The notes: generated by a model not told the origin, from the letters alone. A DNA stretch of 64,000 bases from Actinostola sp. cb2023 (GCA_033675265.1 JAUJYZ010001360.1:296577-360576), one strand, 5' to 3'; counted from the first letter of the stretch, positions 9,929-22,006 are shown. Numbers and translations: made by a program.

Positions 9929-11051
9929 TGGATGTTTTTAATACTTGTATAGTATGTCTGTCCGTAGTGAGGTCCCTCTTGCACTTTCAGCTCTCTCCCT
10001 CTCGTAAGAATAATATAATTAATATAATTCATTCATGTTGTTTGCACGACCATTCGACTTCGAAGGTAGCCTGATTTTCAGACAGTCGTCTGCTAGATAG
10101 CGAGAGCTGAGGACCACGGACCGTCTGAAAATCAGGCTACTTCCAGGACGGTTTGACTGATAACTGAAATAACCTGCCTTTTTTAGCGTCAAAAGGTTCA
10201 GTTTATGCAGGGAGGTATGATGGAGATGGAGACACAACTTGTATGCTAATGCCCAATATAGTTCGTTCTGATAAGCCATAAGAGTGAAATAACAATGATC
10301 TTGCTATGACTCCTTAATGACTCCTCTGTCTTTTTGACTCTCATGGGGGAATAAAATGTGGTCGTTGCTATGGAAATCGGCTATATTTTTCTTGGAAGGA
10401 GTTTATGAAGGCCTTCAAGACTCTAGTCGACTTTGGTTTGAATGTTTGTAGCGATCGTTTGCTGCATTGCTTTTCTGTTTTGAAATACACCTGTTCCAAA
10501 AATCGTTGTCCCCGCCGAAAGCAACAAGCAAGACTGCTGACGACCGCAAAGGGCATTGGGACTTTCTTCTTATTCATTTATTCATCCGTAAACATTTTGA
10601 CAACATGCATTTTCAAATGGTCGAATAGTTCCAAATGATTGCTATTCAACGCTCGTAGGGATCACTTCTCAAGTACCACGGATAAATTAATTAATTAGGA
10701 GATTCCCAATGTCCTTTGCGGTAGTCAGCGTCTTGCTTGTTGCTTTCTACCCGGACAACGATATTTGGAATAGGTGTATATCAAAGGCAGTTAAATGTAT
10801 ACAGTCAATGTATATTTTTCTTTAGTCTCCTTGCTGGAAGTTGAATAAACCGAGTCCGGCAACAATTTTAGTGAAAATGGAGTTTTTTGTGTTAATAAAA
10901 CAACTCCAGATCTCTAAAAATTGCATTTCAGAGCCTTGTAGATTTCAAAATTTTTTTGGCGGAGCATGCCCCAAACACCCCTAGATGTTCGCGGCTTTGC
11001 CGCTCATACTACTACAACCCCCTGTTTAACACAATCCTGGATCCGCCCCTG
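9929..11051. mobile_element. Secondary insertion in element Y, with two nested MITEs
   Basis: Element-Y homology breaks just after GTTTCCA (9922-9928) and resumes at 11052 (TATGTTCATCGATAC). The inserted block ends GGATCCGCCCCTG, a recurrent interspersed-repeat terminus. Nested inside are a palindrome at 10062-10144 (GTAGCCTGATTTTCAGAC arms) and a MITE at 10485-10780. No coding sequence is seen. Confidence 0.5.
10485..10780. mobile_element. MITE of the TATACACCTATTTC family
   Basis: Left end ATACACCTGTTCCAAAAATC, right end GGAATAGGTGTATA. Inside, long arms pair (CGTTGTCCCCGCCGAAAGCA against the right side; CGCAAAGGGCATTGGGA against TCCCAATGTCCTTTGCG). It shares only its outermost roughly 20 bp with the other members listed in this window. 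Confidence 0.75.
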
Positions 11052-11250
11052 TATGTTCATCGATACTTTTCCCACAATATTTACTGTGTTTGGTGACTTT
11101 TATCGCTTTCAGACCGTCTGTAAAATACATTTATTGGGGAAATCCTTTGTGTTGTTGCTGTTTTGTCCCCCTCTAGCGACCATGATCCTTAGCGTTTAAA
11201 CAATAGCTTGTTTTGATGTGACGTCATAGTGATATAGGGCAATTTTTCTT
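11052..11250 (-). mobile_element. Right piece of TIR element Y
   Basis: Reverse complement of 60723-60920, including CGACCATGATCCTTAGCGTT and the terminus ATAGGGCAA. Together with 4410-4526 it makes up one element broken by two later insertions. Confidence 0.8.
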
Positions 11251-11554
11251 CCTGTTTTGTTAGACTTTTGGACTTGTTTGGCATGGGCGCTTTCCCATTC
11301 CCTGTTGTCTCAGTTTTCAAGCTTTTCCAGTCTATGACTTTTCTCGAATTTTTGAATTCGACGTCTTTCAAGATGGACTTTCCGTTATACTTTCCTTTTA
11401 AATGCCGCTCTAACGCTGCCTGCATCACTTTTAGGGAGTCAGGCTCGCTCATCGTCACTGCGTATTTCGGCGTAAAATTTCGAAAGTGTCTTGTCGAGAG
11501 CTTTCGCACTCGTAGTCTTCCAAGTTTTGCTTTACTTCTCTTGTCAATGCCCAC
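11189..11554 (-). pseudogene. Fragment of Crypton / tyrosine-recombinase-like protein fused to element Y end
   Basis: A 121-codon frame. Its middle (YAVTMSEPDSLKVMQAALER, then HLKGKYNGKSILKDVEFKNS) resembles the phage-integrase-like N-terminal domain of Crypton/KCTD1-type proteins, in which a 'SLxxMQAALxRHLK...SIxxDxEFxxSRxVLxxK' pattern is common. The C-terminus (ITMTSHQNK...) is simply translated element-Y terminus, so the frame is a chimera. There is no catalytic Arg/His/Tyr core. It is probably a captured or truncated transposase fragment. Confidence 0.5.
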
Positions 11555-12497
11555 TTGCGAAAAACGCTCAATCAGTAATTTGTGCTCTTTATGGTGTTTT
11601 CATTTTCGCTAGAAATTATTAATTCTTGAATTATAATTGCATTGTCATCCACGTACTTCAGGAAAACGGGAGGCCATTGCGAACAAAACACTTCCCGCTT
11701 GTGGAGTACTTTTCGTTGCTAAGCAATATCGCGACCATTCCTTCATGAGCCAATCAGCACTGAGTAGTTTTGCCCTCTATGTTTTAAAAAGAGAAAAAAA
11801 CCGGTGTTCACTAGAAAGCAAACTTGAATCGACATGTTACGCCGCAAAAGGCAATGTAAATTAACTCAACTCTTACTGCTACACCATGTACCATACAACA
11901 TATACGTCATGCATTCCGTTCCAATTGTAAGTGTTTATCCAATCATATAAAGTTATTCGTTTGATTCATGTTCACTAGTTGTCAACGACTCGACACTCCC
12001 AGGCTCATGTTTCGTTGTTTGTTTACGTACGGAACATTGCAAAGTTAGGAAATGAATTCACGTACACCGCGATTTACTAATCTTCCTCGCAGCCGTGTTT
12101 AGTGTATTGGTTTAGTGTATTGCCCAGTTAAACTCTTTGATATGAAATTATTTCGCTGCAAGGCAAAACGCTTTGTCAATGGAGTCAATGGACGCCATCT
12201 TGTTTGTAACTGGTCTTTGGTATGACGCGAACGAAGCTCTGATTGGCTAATCCGGGATAACCGGTTCATGCGCACGAGTGCATAATTACATTCTATTAGG
12301 TGCGGAAATCGAAATCAATCAGTTCGATTGTGTTCGATTTCCGAACATTCGATTGACTACGTCTTGGCCTAAACGGGCCTTCAGGACACATACATGCTTG
12401 CGTCATTTACACAGCATGGGAAATATCATATAAAAGTAATATAAAACAGTCGCTTGCAATTGGGTCTATATTTATACTAATCGGGCAATTTTGGTTG

Positions 12498-12519
12498 GGG
12501 GGGGGGGGGGGGGGGGGTT
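12498..12519. repeat. Poly-G tract
   Basis: Uninterrupted G run at the start of a dispersed repeat. Its length may be unreliable in the assembly. The region 11555-12497 before it shows no gene. Confidence 0.85.
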
Positions 12520-12835
12520 ACGCCCGGAAATTTAGGATAGGGGTGTGTCCCCGGGATGTCGAAACCCTGACCCTATTTAAGGATGAAGAATTGGAAAATT
12601 CATACCCTTTCCGAGGATTTGCCACTGAAATATAGACCCGATTTAAGGAAAAAGTTAAAAGTATTCCTTTGGAAATCGCTAATGTTAGAAGTACATATGC
12701 TGGCTGTTACGCAAAGCGGATTTTTTAGTCAAAATAAAAAAAGTGTACCCAAATTAAAGATCGAATATTTTATTTTATGGTCTAAAAGCAAAACATGGTA
12801 CCCAATTTAAGGATCTGGAGGTTCAAAAATTTTGG
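12520..12835. repeat. Interspersed repeat (poly-G + CCCGGAAATTTAGGATAGGG), copy 1
   Basis: Nearly identical to 13351-13722 from AGGATAGGGGTGTG through ACCCAATTTAAGGATNTGGAGG. Repeats of this poly-G plus TACTCCC type are, to my recollection, typical of anthozoan genomes. Shadow frames in it are not genes. Confidence 0.8.
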
Positions 12836-13307
12836 TTCGATTCGGCGAAATATCAGGGGAGTTAGGCTAGGGTCAAACGACCTGTCATGTACCGTACCTA
12901 ATCACTCGGGCACTTCACGCTTTTCTTTTTTTTTTGCGTTGGCCACAAACGGGTCGAATAGTTTCCGAGCGCGTATCGAATTAAATCCGAAGTATTGTTC
13001 GTACCGAGTTTCAAGATTGTATTGGGCCACACTAAAAGATGTCGTTGTTTAGGGTTCCGAGGATTTTCGGACACATGCATCGAGGCAAAGAGACAGCAGC
13101 TTCGTCGAGCTTCGTCAGATCACAGTCTGAATCGTCTGGATGTGTTAAAATACGAAATTCGGGGATGATATTCGAGTACTTTTATTCGACCGATTTTCCT
13201 CAACGTCGGTCTGGACATTCTTGAATAATCATTGTTTTACATGTCTATAAAAGCTAGAGAGCGAGATTTGATTTTCCAGTAGATTTTGCTTTAGTAGATC
13301 ATGTCCC

Positions 13308-13350
13308 CCGGGGGGGGGGGGGGGGGGGGGAGTTGGGGGGGGGGGGGGGG
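13308..13350. repeat. Poly-G tract
   Basis: Long G runs interrupted by AGTT, directly preceding the second repeat copy. Confidence 0.85.
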
Positions 13351-13722
13351 TACTCCCGGAAACTTAGGATAGGGGTGTGCCCTAGGAATGTCGAAACCCC
13401 TGACCCTATTTAAGGATGAAGAATTGGAAAATTCATACCCTTTCCAAGGATTTGTCACTGAAATATAGACCCAATTTAAGGAAAAAGTAAATAGTATTCC
13501 TTTGGAAATCGCTAATATCAGAAGTGCATACGCTGGCTGTTACGCAAAGCGGATTTTTTAGTCAAAATAAAAAAAGTGTACCCAAATTAAAGATCGAATA
13601 TTTTATTTTATGGTCTAAAAGCGAAATTATGGTACCCAATTTAAGGATTTGGAGGTTCAAAAACCATACCCTATTCGGGGGCACATACCTATATAGCATA
13701 TATATGGGAGTGCCCCCCAGCC
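13351..13722. repeat. Interspersed repeat (poly-G + TACTCCC), copy 2
   Basis: More complete than copy 1. It continues to ATATATGGGAGTGCCCCCCA, which is the inverted counterpart of the GGGGGGTACTCCC end, so the two ends form terminal inverted repeats of a roughly 390-bp element. Confidence 0.8.
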
Positions 13723-13914
13723 CTGGTCCGTGTTGCCCCAGTGCCGTCACGTAGTTGTTGTTTGTACTAATTGCTCAAAAACCCGTTATTAATGTCGGAC
13801 AATAAAACGAAACACATTTTGCGACAGGCCCTGTCGGATTGATTATAGCTGTCGAACCAAATGAAATCTGCCCTACCAAACTGAGTCAGACGCCGCTCTT
13901 TTGTAGAACTTAAT

Positions 13915-14870
13915 TCAACAATTAGGTACGGCACATGACATGCAGGTTCGACGTTTGACCCTAGCTAGCCCATGGTCCGTATTTTGGCGAGACGTACGGC
14001 TGAGTCGAGCCAAAATACCCAAATTTATCATGAAATTGACATTGTTATAAATTCTTTCAGTCCCTAGATCATGAATCAGGACCAAACTTGGAGGTAGGTA
14101 TAATGTAAACATCCAAGGCTGTATCATGATGACATTACATGTACGTACATTACCTCTTATTAAGCAAGCACAAGGGACGTATGGTTTTTTTTCCACGGCC
14201 TTATGACCTATATAAGTATGTAGCGTGTGGGCCATAACTTTGCATAGAGATCGACTTAACATTAGTTGACATTAGATCTAACATTCCATATCTCCCAGCG
14301 TATATCAGCCACACCTTTTTTCCAAAGATCGTGATCCAAAGTTGGGGGTGCGGCTTATCTGCGAGAACATAAAAGAGTACACACATCATTTGTGTGTTTA
14401 TTACTACATTAGTTACTCCTAAAAGATGTTAAACAGGCAAATTAATGGTGCTAACGCTTTTTCAGACAGTTTAACGGTTTGCTAACGAAACATAACATTC
14501 TCACATGCATGCTAATGAACCTTAGTTAGATTTTAGAACTGATAATGCCGAAAGTTGGTGAATCAGTCATAGGATTGTATTGGATCATGATTTAGCGTAA
14601 AGAATGCCATTGAAAAAGTGCCTTTATTACAAAGCTAAAATTATTAGTAAACCAATAATGCTTTGAAGTATTTCCTGGGAGTTTACGTCTGATCATGTTC
14701 ACGAAGAATGTAATGTACATGTAGCTTTCTCAAGATTAAAAAAAAGGAGACTATTTTTACAAAATTTACCAAACTCAGGGTGCGGCTTATCTGCGAGTGT
14801 GGCTTATACGCCGGTGAATACGGTAGCTAAATTTCGAAGAAAACTTGTGAATGAATTGGGGGTGAAAGGG
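13915..14870. repeat. 'ataagccgcaccc' repeat unit 1
   Basis: First of at least five copies of a roughly 1-1.3 kb repeat. Markers are GGTTCGA(C/T)GTTTGACCCTAG, AACTTGGAGGTAGGTATAAT, GGGGTGCGGCTTATCTGCGA and TTAGATTTTAGAACTGATAA. The short minus-strand frames that recur in every copy are repeat sequence, not genes. Confidence 0.85.
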
Positions 14871-15960
14871 AAGTCATAAATGATATTGAAAAACAATGAA
14901 CTGCCACCATTGCTGGTATCTGTTCATAGCAATAGTTATAAAGTAGCTTATATACATATAGCATAACCGTGGACTTCACAGTGCACAATTTATAATAATA
15001 TTAATAATAATATTAATAATAATATTAATAATAATAATTTCTTTCTCATTTGTTCATGAGCTTGACAAAATATTATAAGTCTATAATAGTCTTGAGAATG
15101 GTACATGTATATTAATATAAAATGCTCAAAACCTGATCAAATAACAGCTCTAGCTAACATCATTAAATTATTGTTTTAGAGTTCATGCAATTCCGACTCT
15201 AACCGGTTGGAAGATGGCCGTAGTAGTAGCACAGACAGTGACGAGGTAAAGGTAGAGGTAAGTTAAAATAACATTAGTAGACTGCTATTTCAAATGAAGC
15301 CAAAAGCTGTTTGGGATAGAAAGAGATACATTGTACATGTATCTGATAGTATTGATATTATTGACTGAAAAGGGAAATAGAGTATATGTAGTTTGTTCAA
15401 GATAGTGGGACTACATGGTGACAGTTCTGAAGTAATAATTACTGACCCTCATCAAAACCTATTGTTTTCTATCTGCTGTATATGCTGAGAGCAAAAACAA
15501 CTGACACATTACAATATTTTTAATAATGCTGTTAGCTTTATTTTAATAATAATAATAATTATTATTATTATAATGCTGTCAGCATTTGATATATCCAACA
15601 ACATTATTACTAATGATAATGTAGGTTACTAATAATACGGGAATCTGTTACTGGCTACAGTGCTGTCATTTTCATTCATTTGTTGTTGTTGTTGTTGGAT
15701 TGCTTATGTTCTAGACCTGATAAAACACGATCTGCGAGAGTTTATTGAACATGCAGCTTCAAAAACGATATTCCAAATACTGATACATTTTCGGATGCGA
15801 TTTCAGTAAAAAAAAAACAGCAAGGAAAACACAAACATAGCAGTATCATGTTGCTTCTAATGCCTCACACATGCGCACCGATACTACTACTACTCTCAAA
15901 AAGATCCCACATTTGAACAACGGCCCGAAAGTGTGACCAAGGAGCGATCTTTCCTTACAA
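14871..15960 (+). pseudogene. Duplicated genic segment, copy 1 (decayed)
   Basis: Colinear with 24230-25260, including an (AAT)n tract, an exon and downstream intron sequence. The exon at 15180-15257 (acceptor TTTTAG, donor GAG|GTAAG) encodes a Ser/Asp-rich peptide starting SSCNSDSNRLEDG. The next exon-like stretch (15718-15830, after TTCTAG|ACCTG) and the CTCTCAAAAAGATCC segment (15894 on) have frame-breaking indels relative to copy 2, and the homology ends near 15960. No ADP-ribosyltransferase exon follows, so this copy is truncated. Confidence 0.6.
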
Positions 15961-16042
15961 CATATATGTCGTCCCGTACAGGCAACTGGGAGGTCAATGA
16001 TACGACACCAATATGAAACCTTCCCTTATTAGTATTCTTTAT

Positions 16043-16124
16043 ATAAAGAACACTTATAATGAGGATGGAACTTTATATAAAGGCTTTATATAAAGTTTCA
16101 TCCTCATTATAAGTGTTCTTTATG
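16043..16124. mobile_element. Hairpin MITE (ATAAAGAACACTTATAATGA arms)
   Basis: ATAAAGAACACTTATAATGAGGATG is mirrored at the right end around a TTTATATAAAGG core. A further small palindrome lies at 16144-16213 (GATCTGTATGGGAT arms). Confidence 0.75.
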
Positions 16125-16225
16125 TACTATATACAATATGAGCGGCCGATCTGTATGGGATTTACAAATTCGAGCCGTAGGCGAGAGTTTGTATATCCCA
16201 TACAGATCGGACGCGAATATTTAGC

Positions 16226-16424
16226 AATAGACCTCTTTAGCTTCGTATGTAAATTGCCCATTTCAGATCATGTGATGTAAACATGGTGTTCTCTGGAGAA
16301 TTAGTCCTTTCAATATGAACGAATAAATTTCAGAAATATAAAGGAACAATTCTCCAGAGAATATCAATGTTTACATCACATGATCTGAAATGGGCAATTT
16401 GCATACAAGCTAAAGAGGTCTATT
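16226..16424. mobile_element. Hairpin MITE (AATAGACCTCTTTAGCT arms)
   Basis: About 85-bp arms: AATAGACCTCTTTAGCTTCG..., with TTGCCCATTTCAGATCATGT and TTCTCTGGAGAA both mirrored on the right. Another palindrome at 16447-16536 (ATCGTGATTTGTCAGTG arms) and partial arms at 16573-16728 (CACGTTATTTTCTC / GAGAAAATAACGTG) follow directly. Confidence 0.75.
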
Positions 16425-16832
16425 ATTGGACGAGGTTGAGCAAAATATCGTGATTTGTCAGTGGCGAGCAGAATTATTTGCCGATGCCGAAGGCAGAGGC
16501 AAATAATTGTCTGCGAGACACTGACAAAATCACGATGTATTGCAAAAACCGAGTTCAATAATTGTTTTATCATTCACGTTATTTTCTCTCACCTAAAGCA
16601 ACAACTCTGGAAAAAATCGAGCTGCCATTGTCGAGGAGAATGAAAGCACTTATTCGTAGGAAGTTATCTGCAGTGACGTAGTCGTCTCTCGACCAATGAA
16701 AATCACGGAGAAAATAACGTGAATGATAATGTATATTACTTATCGAATCCAACGATGTATAAGTGGATGTTTTACTATAATTTGGATGATAGGAAACAGT
16801 TTGGCCGAGAAAATCCAAGTTAAAGTTGAATG

Positions 16833-17631
16833 TAGTCCAGTCCCGGACTCACTTTCTATCCGCTCCGACTAGCTGAAGTCGCGGAGGAAATAGTATAACT
16901 TGCATGCGCATGGCAGCTTAGCAGCCAATCAGATCAGGCTCAATAGACCAAATCGACTAACACAATGTTTACATTCTTTGACCCATTTCCGATCTTTTGG
17001 GAATACGGTTCTTTGTCTGTTGTGATTTCGAATTCATTAGACATTTCAACAGCATTGATATGGAAATCGATGGAAATGTTGTTTGCAAAAGTTTTGAATT
17101 GGGTTAAAGAATGTAAACATTGCGCCAGTCAGCCGATTTTGTCTATTTTCAGAGCCCGCAAATGTAATATGGCCAGTGATATGCTTATATCACGTGGAGC
17201 TGTCAAAATAAAATGGAATGAAATGGCTGACAGCGCGTGCAGATTAATAAAGAATAAATCAGGGACTTTCCAAAGCCCGTACTCAAATTAACGAAAACAT
17301 CCGGCTTCCCGGAGCTGTTCAAACTTTAGAACAATATTATAATTACTCTTTGCGAGGGAAAACTTCACGGAATCGATGAAATTCTTCACAAAATTCGACT
17401 GATATCGCTCATACAGAACTGAGAAACTGCGCAATATAAATAGTAAATTATTAAACTAGGATTTACTGCAGCCTCCGCCGTTTTGAACATCAGACAGGCT
17501 TTGTAACCAGGCGATCACCACATAAATGTGGTGATCTCCTGGCTGCTAAGCCGCCATGCGCATGCAAGTTATACTGGACTCTCTTTCCTCCGCTGTCGGA
17601 GCGGATAGAAAGTGAGTCCGGGACTGGACTA
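16833..17631. mobile_element. 799-bp TIR element with 9-bp target duplication
   Basis: Terminal inverted repeats start TAGTCCAGTCCCGGACTCAC and run for about 100 bp, with an indel (GCTCCGACTAGC versus GCTCCGACAGC). The perfect flanking repeat AGTTGAATG occurs at 16824-16832 and 17632-17640. Long TIRs with a 9-bp duplication fit a Mutator-like (MULE) non-autonomous element; hAT would give 8 bp. A 108-codon frame at 16965-17291 inside has no domain I recognise. Confidence 0.75.
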
Positions 17632-17825
17632 AGTTGAATGCAAATGAGGACGAATCTCTTGCCGATTTACAGATGTCTGCTACGCTTATGATTTCTATTG
17701 TATTTCCCTCATTAATTATTCATGAGTTCGATAAATAAAGAATACTATTAATAAGCAGTGCATTACCGGGTATAAAGGTACATGCACGTGATGGATTTCG
17801 TCCTTCTGATTGGACGAATTGCTCA

Positions 17826-18811
17826 TTAATTATGCATTTTTTCCACGGCTTTATGACCTAAGTATGTAGCGTGTGGGCCATAACTTTGCATAGAGATCGA
17901 CTTAACATTAGTTGACATTAGACCTAACATTCCATATCTCCCAGCGTTTATCAGCCACACCTTTTTTCCAAAGATCGTGATCCAAAGTTGGGGGTGCGGC
18001 TTATCTGCGAGAACATAAAAGAGTACACACATCATTTGTGTGTTTATTACCACATTTGTTACTCCTAAAACCATTGGCCATTGGATAGATGTTAAACAGG
18101 CAAATTAACGGTGCTAACGCTTTTTCAGACAGTTTAACGGTTTGCTTATAACAAGGGTCTGAAACATAACATTCTCACATGCATGCTAGCTAATGAACCT
18201 TAGTTAGATTTTAGAACTGATAATGCCGAAAGTTGATGAATCAGTCATAGGATTGTATTGGATCGTGATTTGTCGTAAAGAATGCCACTGAAAAAGTGCC
18301 TTTATTACAAAGCTAAAATTATTAGTAAACCAATAATGCTTTGAAGTATTTCCTGGGAGTTTACGTCTGATCATGTACACGAAGAATGTAATGTACATGT
18401 AGCTTTCTCAAGATTTAAAAAAAAAAGACTATTTTTACAAAATTTGCCAAACTCGGGGTGCGGCTTATCTGCGAGTGTGGCTTATACGCCGGTGAAAACG
18501 GTAGCTAAATTTCCAAGAAAACTTGTGAATGAATTGGGGGTGAAAGGGAAGTCATAAATGATAATGAAAAACAATGAACTGCCACCATTTAGCGGAAATC
18601 GGAGACACGAATTTTTTAAACAAAGGGTGCTCATTACAATGGCACTTTCCGTTTAAATATCGATTGAATTCCCGAATTCTCTTTGAACAAGGCCGGTCGA
18701 ATTTTCTAAAATGTACAATAACAAAAAGTATTTACAAAATAGGAAATAATCTCAAGCATATTTAGAATCTGCATTTATTCAGCTTGAAGAAAATGTATAC
18801 TTTTATACATG
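17826..18811. repeat. 'ataagccgcaccc' repeat unit 2 (5' truncated)
   Basis: Begins inside the family at TTTTTTCCACGGC and continues through GGGGTGCGGCTTATCTGCGA to AAAATGTATACTTTTATACA. It is the start of a head-to-tail series with units 3-5. Confidence 0.85.
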
Positions 18812-20150
18812 TTGGACGAGTGGTTAGCGCGCTACGCGGCTTTCAGTGAACAGTTGTCACGAAGGTCCCCTGGTACCTTGGTACGCGGCACATGACATGC
18901 AGGTTCGATGTTTGACCCTAGCTAGTCCATGGTCCGTATTTTGGCGAGACGTACTGAGTCGAGCCAAAATACCCAAATTTATCATGAAGTTGACATTGTT
19001 ATAAATTCTTTCAGTCCCTAGATCATGATCGTGAATCAGCACCAAACTTGGAGGTAGGTATAATGTAAACATCCAAGACTGTATCATGACGACATTACAT
19101 GTACGTACATTACCTCTTATTAACCAAGCACAAGGGACGTACGTTGTTTTTTTCCACTGCCTTATGACCTAAGTACCTAGCGTGTGGGCCATAACTTTGC
19201 ATAGAGACCTAACATTAGTTGACATTAGACCTAATATTCCATATCTGCCAGCGTATATCAGCCACACCTTTTTTCCAAAGATCGTGATCCAAAGTTGGGG
19301 GTGCGGCTTATCTGCGAGAACATAAAAGAGTACACACATCATTTGTGTGTTTATTACTACATTAGTTACTCCTAAAACCATTGGCCATTGGATAGATGTT
19401 AAACAGGCAAATTAACGGTGCTAACGCTTTTTCAGACAGTTTAACGGTTTGCTTATAACAAGGGTCTGAAACATAACATTCTCACATGCATGCTAATGAA
19501 CCTTAGTTAGATTTTAGAACTGATAATGCCGAAAGTTGGTGAATCAGTCATAGGATTGTATTGGATCGTGATTTGTCGTAAAGAATGCCACTGAAAAAAT
19601 GTCTTTATTACAAAGCTAAAATTATTAGTAAACCAATAATGCTTTGAAGTATTTCCTGGGAGTTTACGTCTGATCACGAAGAATGTAATGTACATGTAGC
19701 TTTCTCAAGATTAAAAAAAAAAGACTATTTTTACAAATTTTGCCAAACTCGGGGTGCGGCCTATCTGCGAATGTGGCTTATACGCTGGTGAATACGGAAG
19801 CTAAATTTCCAAGAAAACTTGTGAATGAAATGGGGGTGAAAGGAAAGCCATAAATGATATTGAAAAACAATCAACTGCCACCATTTATCGGAAATCGGAG
19901 ACACGGTTCTTTTAAACAAAGGGTGCTCGTTACAAATTCCCACGTGCAAAATTATCTTTGAACAAGGCCGGTCGAATTTTCTAAAATGTACAATAACAAA
20001 AAGTATTTACAAAATAGGAAATAATCTCAAGCAAATTTAGAATCTGCATTTATTCAGCTTTAAGAAAATGTATACTTTTATACAAGTTGGACGAGTGGTT
20101 AGCGCGCTACGCGGCTTTCAGTGAACAGTGGTCACGAAGGTCCCCTGGTA
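18812..20150. repeat. 'ataagccgcaccc' repeat unit 3, with tRNA-like head
   Basis: Opens with GTTGGACGAGTGGTTAGCGC, resembling a tRNA A-box, and carries GGTTCGATGTTTGACCC about 85 bp later, resembling a B-box. The same head recurs at about 20087 and 21823, a period near 1.27 kb. A tRNA-derived SINE head within a composite tandem repeat is plausible. No cloverleaf-forming tRNA gene could be drawn. Confidence 0.6.
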
Positions 20151-20720
20151 CCTTAATTCAACAATTAGGTATACGCGGCACATGACATGCAGGTTCGATG
20201 TTTGACCCTAGCTAGCCCATGGTCCGTATTTTGGCGAGACGTACTGAGTTGAGCAAATATACCCAAATTTATCATGAAGTTGACATTGTTATAAATTCTT
20301 TCAGTCCCTAGATCATGATCGAGAATCAGCACCAAACTTGGAGGTAGGTATAATGTAAACATCCAAGACTGTATCATGATGACATTACATGTACGTACAT
20401 TACCTCTTATTAACCAAGCACAAGGTCCGTACGGTTTTTTTTTCGACGGCCTATTGACCTAAGTACCTAGCGTGTGGGCCATAACTTTGCATAGAGATCG
20501 ACTTAACATTAGTTGACATTAGACCTAACATTCCATATCTCCCAGCGTATATCAGCCACACCTTTTTTCCAAAGATCGTGATCCAAAATTGGGGGTGCGG
20601 CTTATCTGCGAGAACATAAAAGAGTACACACATCATTTGTGTGTATATTATTACATTACTAGTTACATCTAAAAGATGTTAAACAGGCAAATTAATGGTG
20701 CTAACGCTTTTTTTCGCTCT
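20151..20720. repeat. 'ataagccgcaccc' repeat unit 4 (truncated)
   Basis: Follows the family from GCGGCACATGACATGCAGG to CTAACGCTTTTT and then jumps back to CTTTCAGTCCCTAGATCATG, so unit 5 restarts inside the unit. This is a direct duplication of about 420 bp (20300-20710 and 20720-21130). Confidence 0.75.
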
Positions 20721-21895
20721 TTCAGTCCCTAGATCATGATCGAGAATCAGCACCAAACTTGGAGGTAGGTATAATGTAAACATCCAAGACTGTATCATGA
20801 TGACATTACATGTACGTACATTACCTCTTATTAACCAAGCACAAGGTCCGTACGGTTTTTTTTTCGACGGCCTATTGACCTAAGTACCTAGCGTGTGGGC
20901 CATAACTTTGCATAGAGATCGACTTAACATTAGTTGACATTAGATCTAACATTCCATATCTCCCAGCGTATATCAGCCACACCTTTTTTCCAAAGATCGT
21001 GATCCAAAGTTGGGGGTGCGGCTTATCTGCGAGAACATAAAAGAGTACACACATCATTTGTGTGTATATTATTACATTACTAGTTACATCTAAAAGATGT
21101 TAAACAGGCAAATTAATGGTGCTAACGCTTTTTCAGACAGTTTAACGGTTTGCTAACAAGAGCCTGAAACATAACATTCTCACATGCATGCTAATGAACC
21201 TTAGTTAGATTTTAGAACTGATAATGCCGAAAGTTGGTGAATCAGTCATAGGATTGTATTGGATCGTGATTTGTCGTAAAGAATGCCACTGAAAAAGTGC
21301 CTTTATTACAAAGCTAAAATTATTAGTAAGCCAATAATGCTTTGAAGTATTTCCTGGGAGTTTACGTCTGATCATGTACACGAAGAATGTTATGTACATG
21401 TAGCTTTCTCAAGATTAAAAAAAAAGAAGACTATTTTTACAAAATTTGCCAAACTCGGGGTGCGGCTTATCTGCGAGTGTGGCTTATACGCCGGTGAATA
21501 CGGAAGCTAAATTTCCAAGAAAACTTGTGAATGAATTGGGGGTGAAAGGGAAGTCATAAATGATAATGAAAAACAATGAACTGCCACCATTTAGCGGAAA
21601 TCGGAGACACGGTTTTTTTAAACAAAGGGTGCTCATTACAATGGCACTTTCCGTTTAAAAATCGATTGAATTCCCGCGTGCAAAATTCTCTTTGAACAAG
21701 GCCGGTCGAATTTTCTAAAATGTGCAATAGCAAAAAATATTTACTAAATAGGAAATAATGTCAAGCATATTTAGAATCTGCATTTATTTAGCTTGAAGAA
21801 AATGTATACTTTTATACATGTTGGACGAGTGGTTAGCGCGCTACGCGGCTTTCAGTGAACAGTGGTCACGAAGGTCCCCTAAAAATACCCAAATT
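20721..21895. repeat. 'ataagccgcaccc' repeat unit 5, interrupted by the foldback element
   Basis: Complete to AATGTATACTTTTATACATG and the tRNA-like head at 21823. Cut at CCCAAATT by the foldback insertion; the target sequence CAAATTTATCATGAAG resumes at 23984. Confidence 0.8.
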
Positions 21896-22006
21896 TATGG
21901 CGCGCGGAATGGTCCAAAATTAAAATTTATTGTTCATCCAATAATCTTTTGGTTGATTGCGTTACATCCATGAGTTGGATCTTTTTCTCGTCAATCTGAA
22001 TACAAA

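Noticed and set aside
13562..13754. Frames in the poly-G repeat copies that look conserved between copies
   Set aside because: Similarity reflects nucleotide identity of the interspersed repeat; frames start and stop at random.
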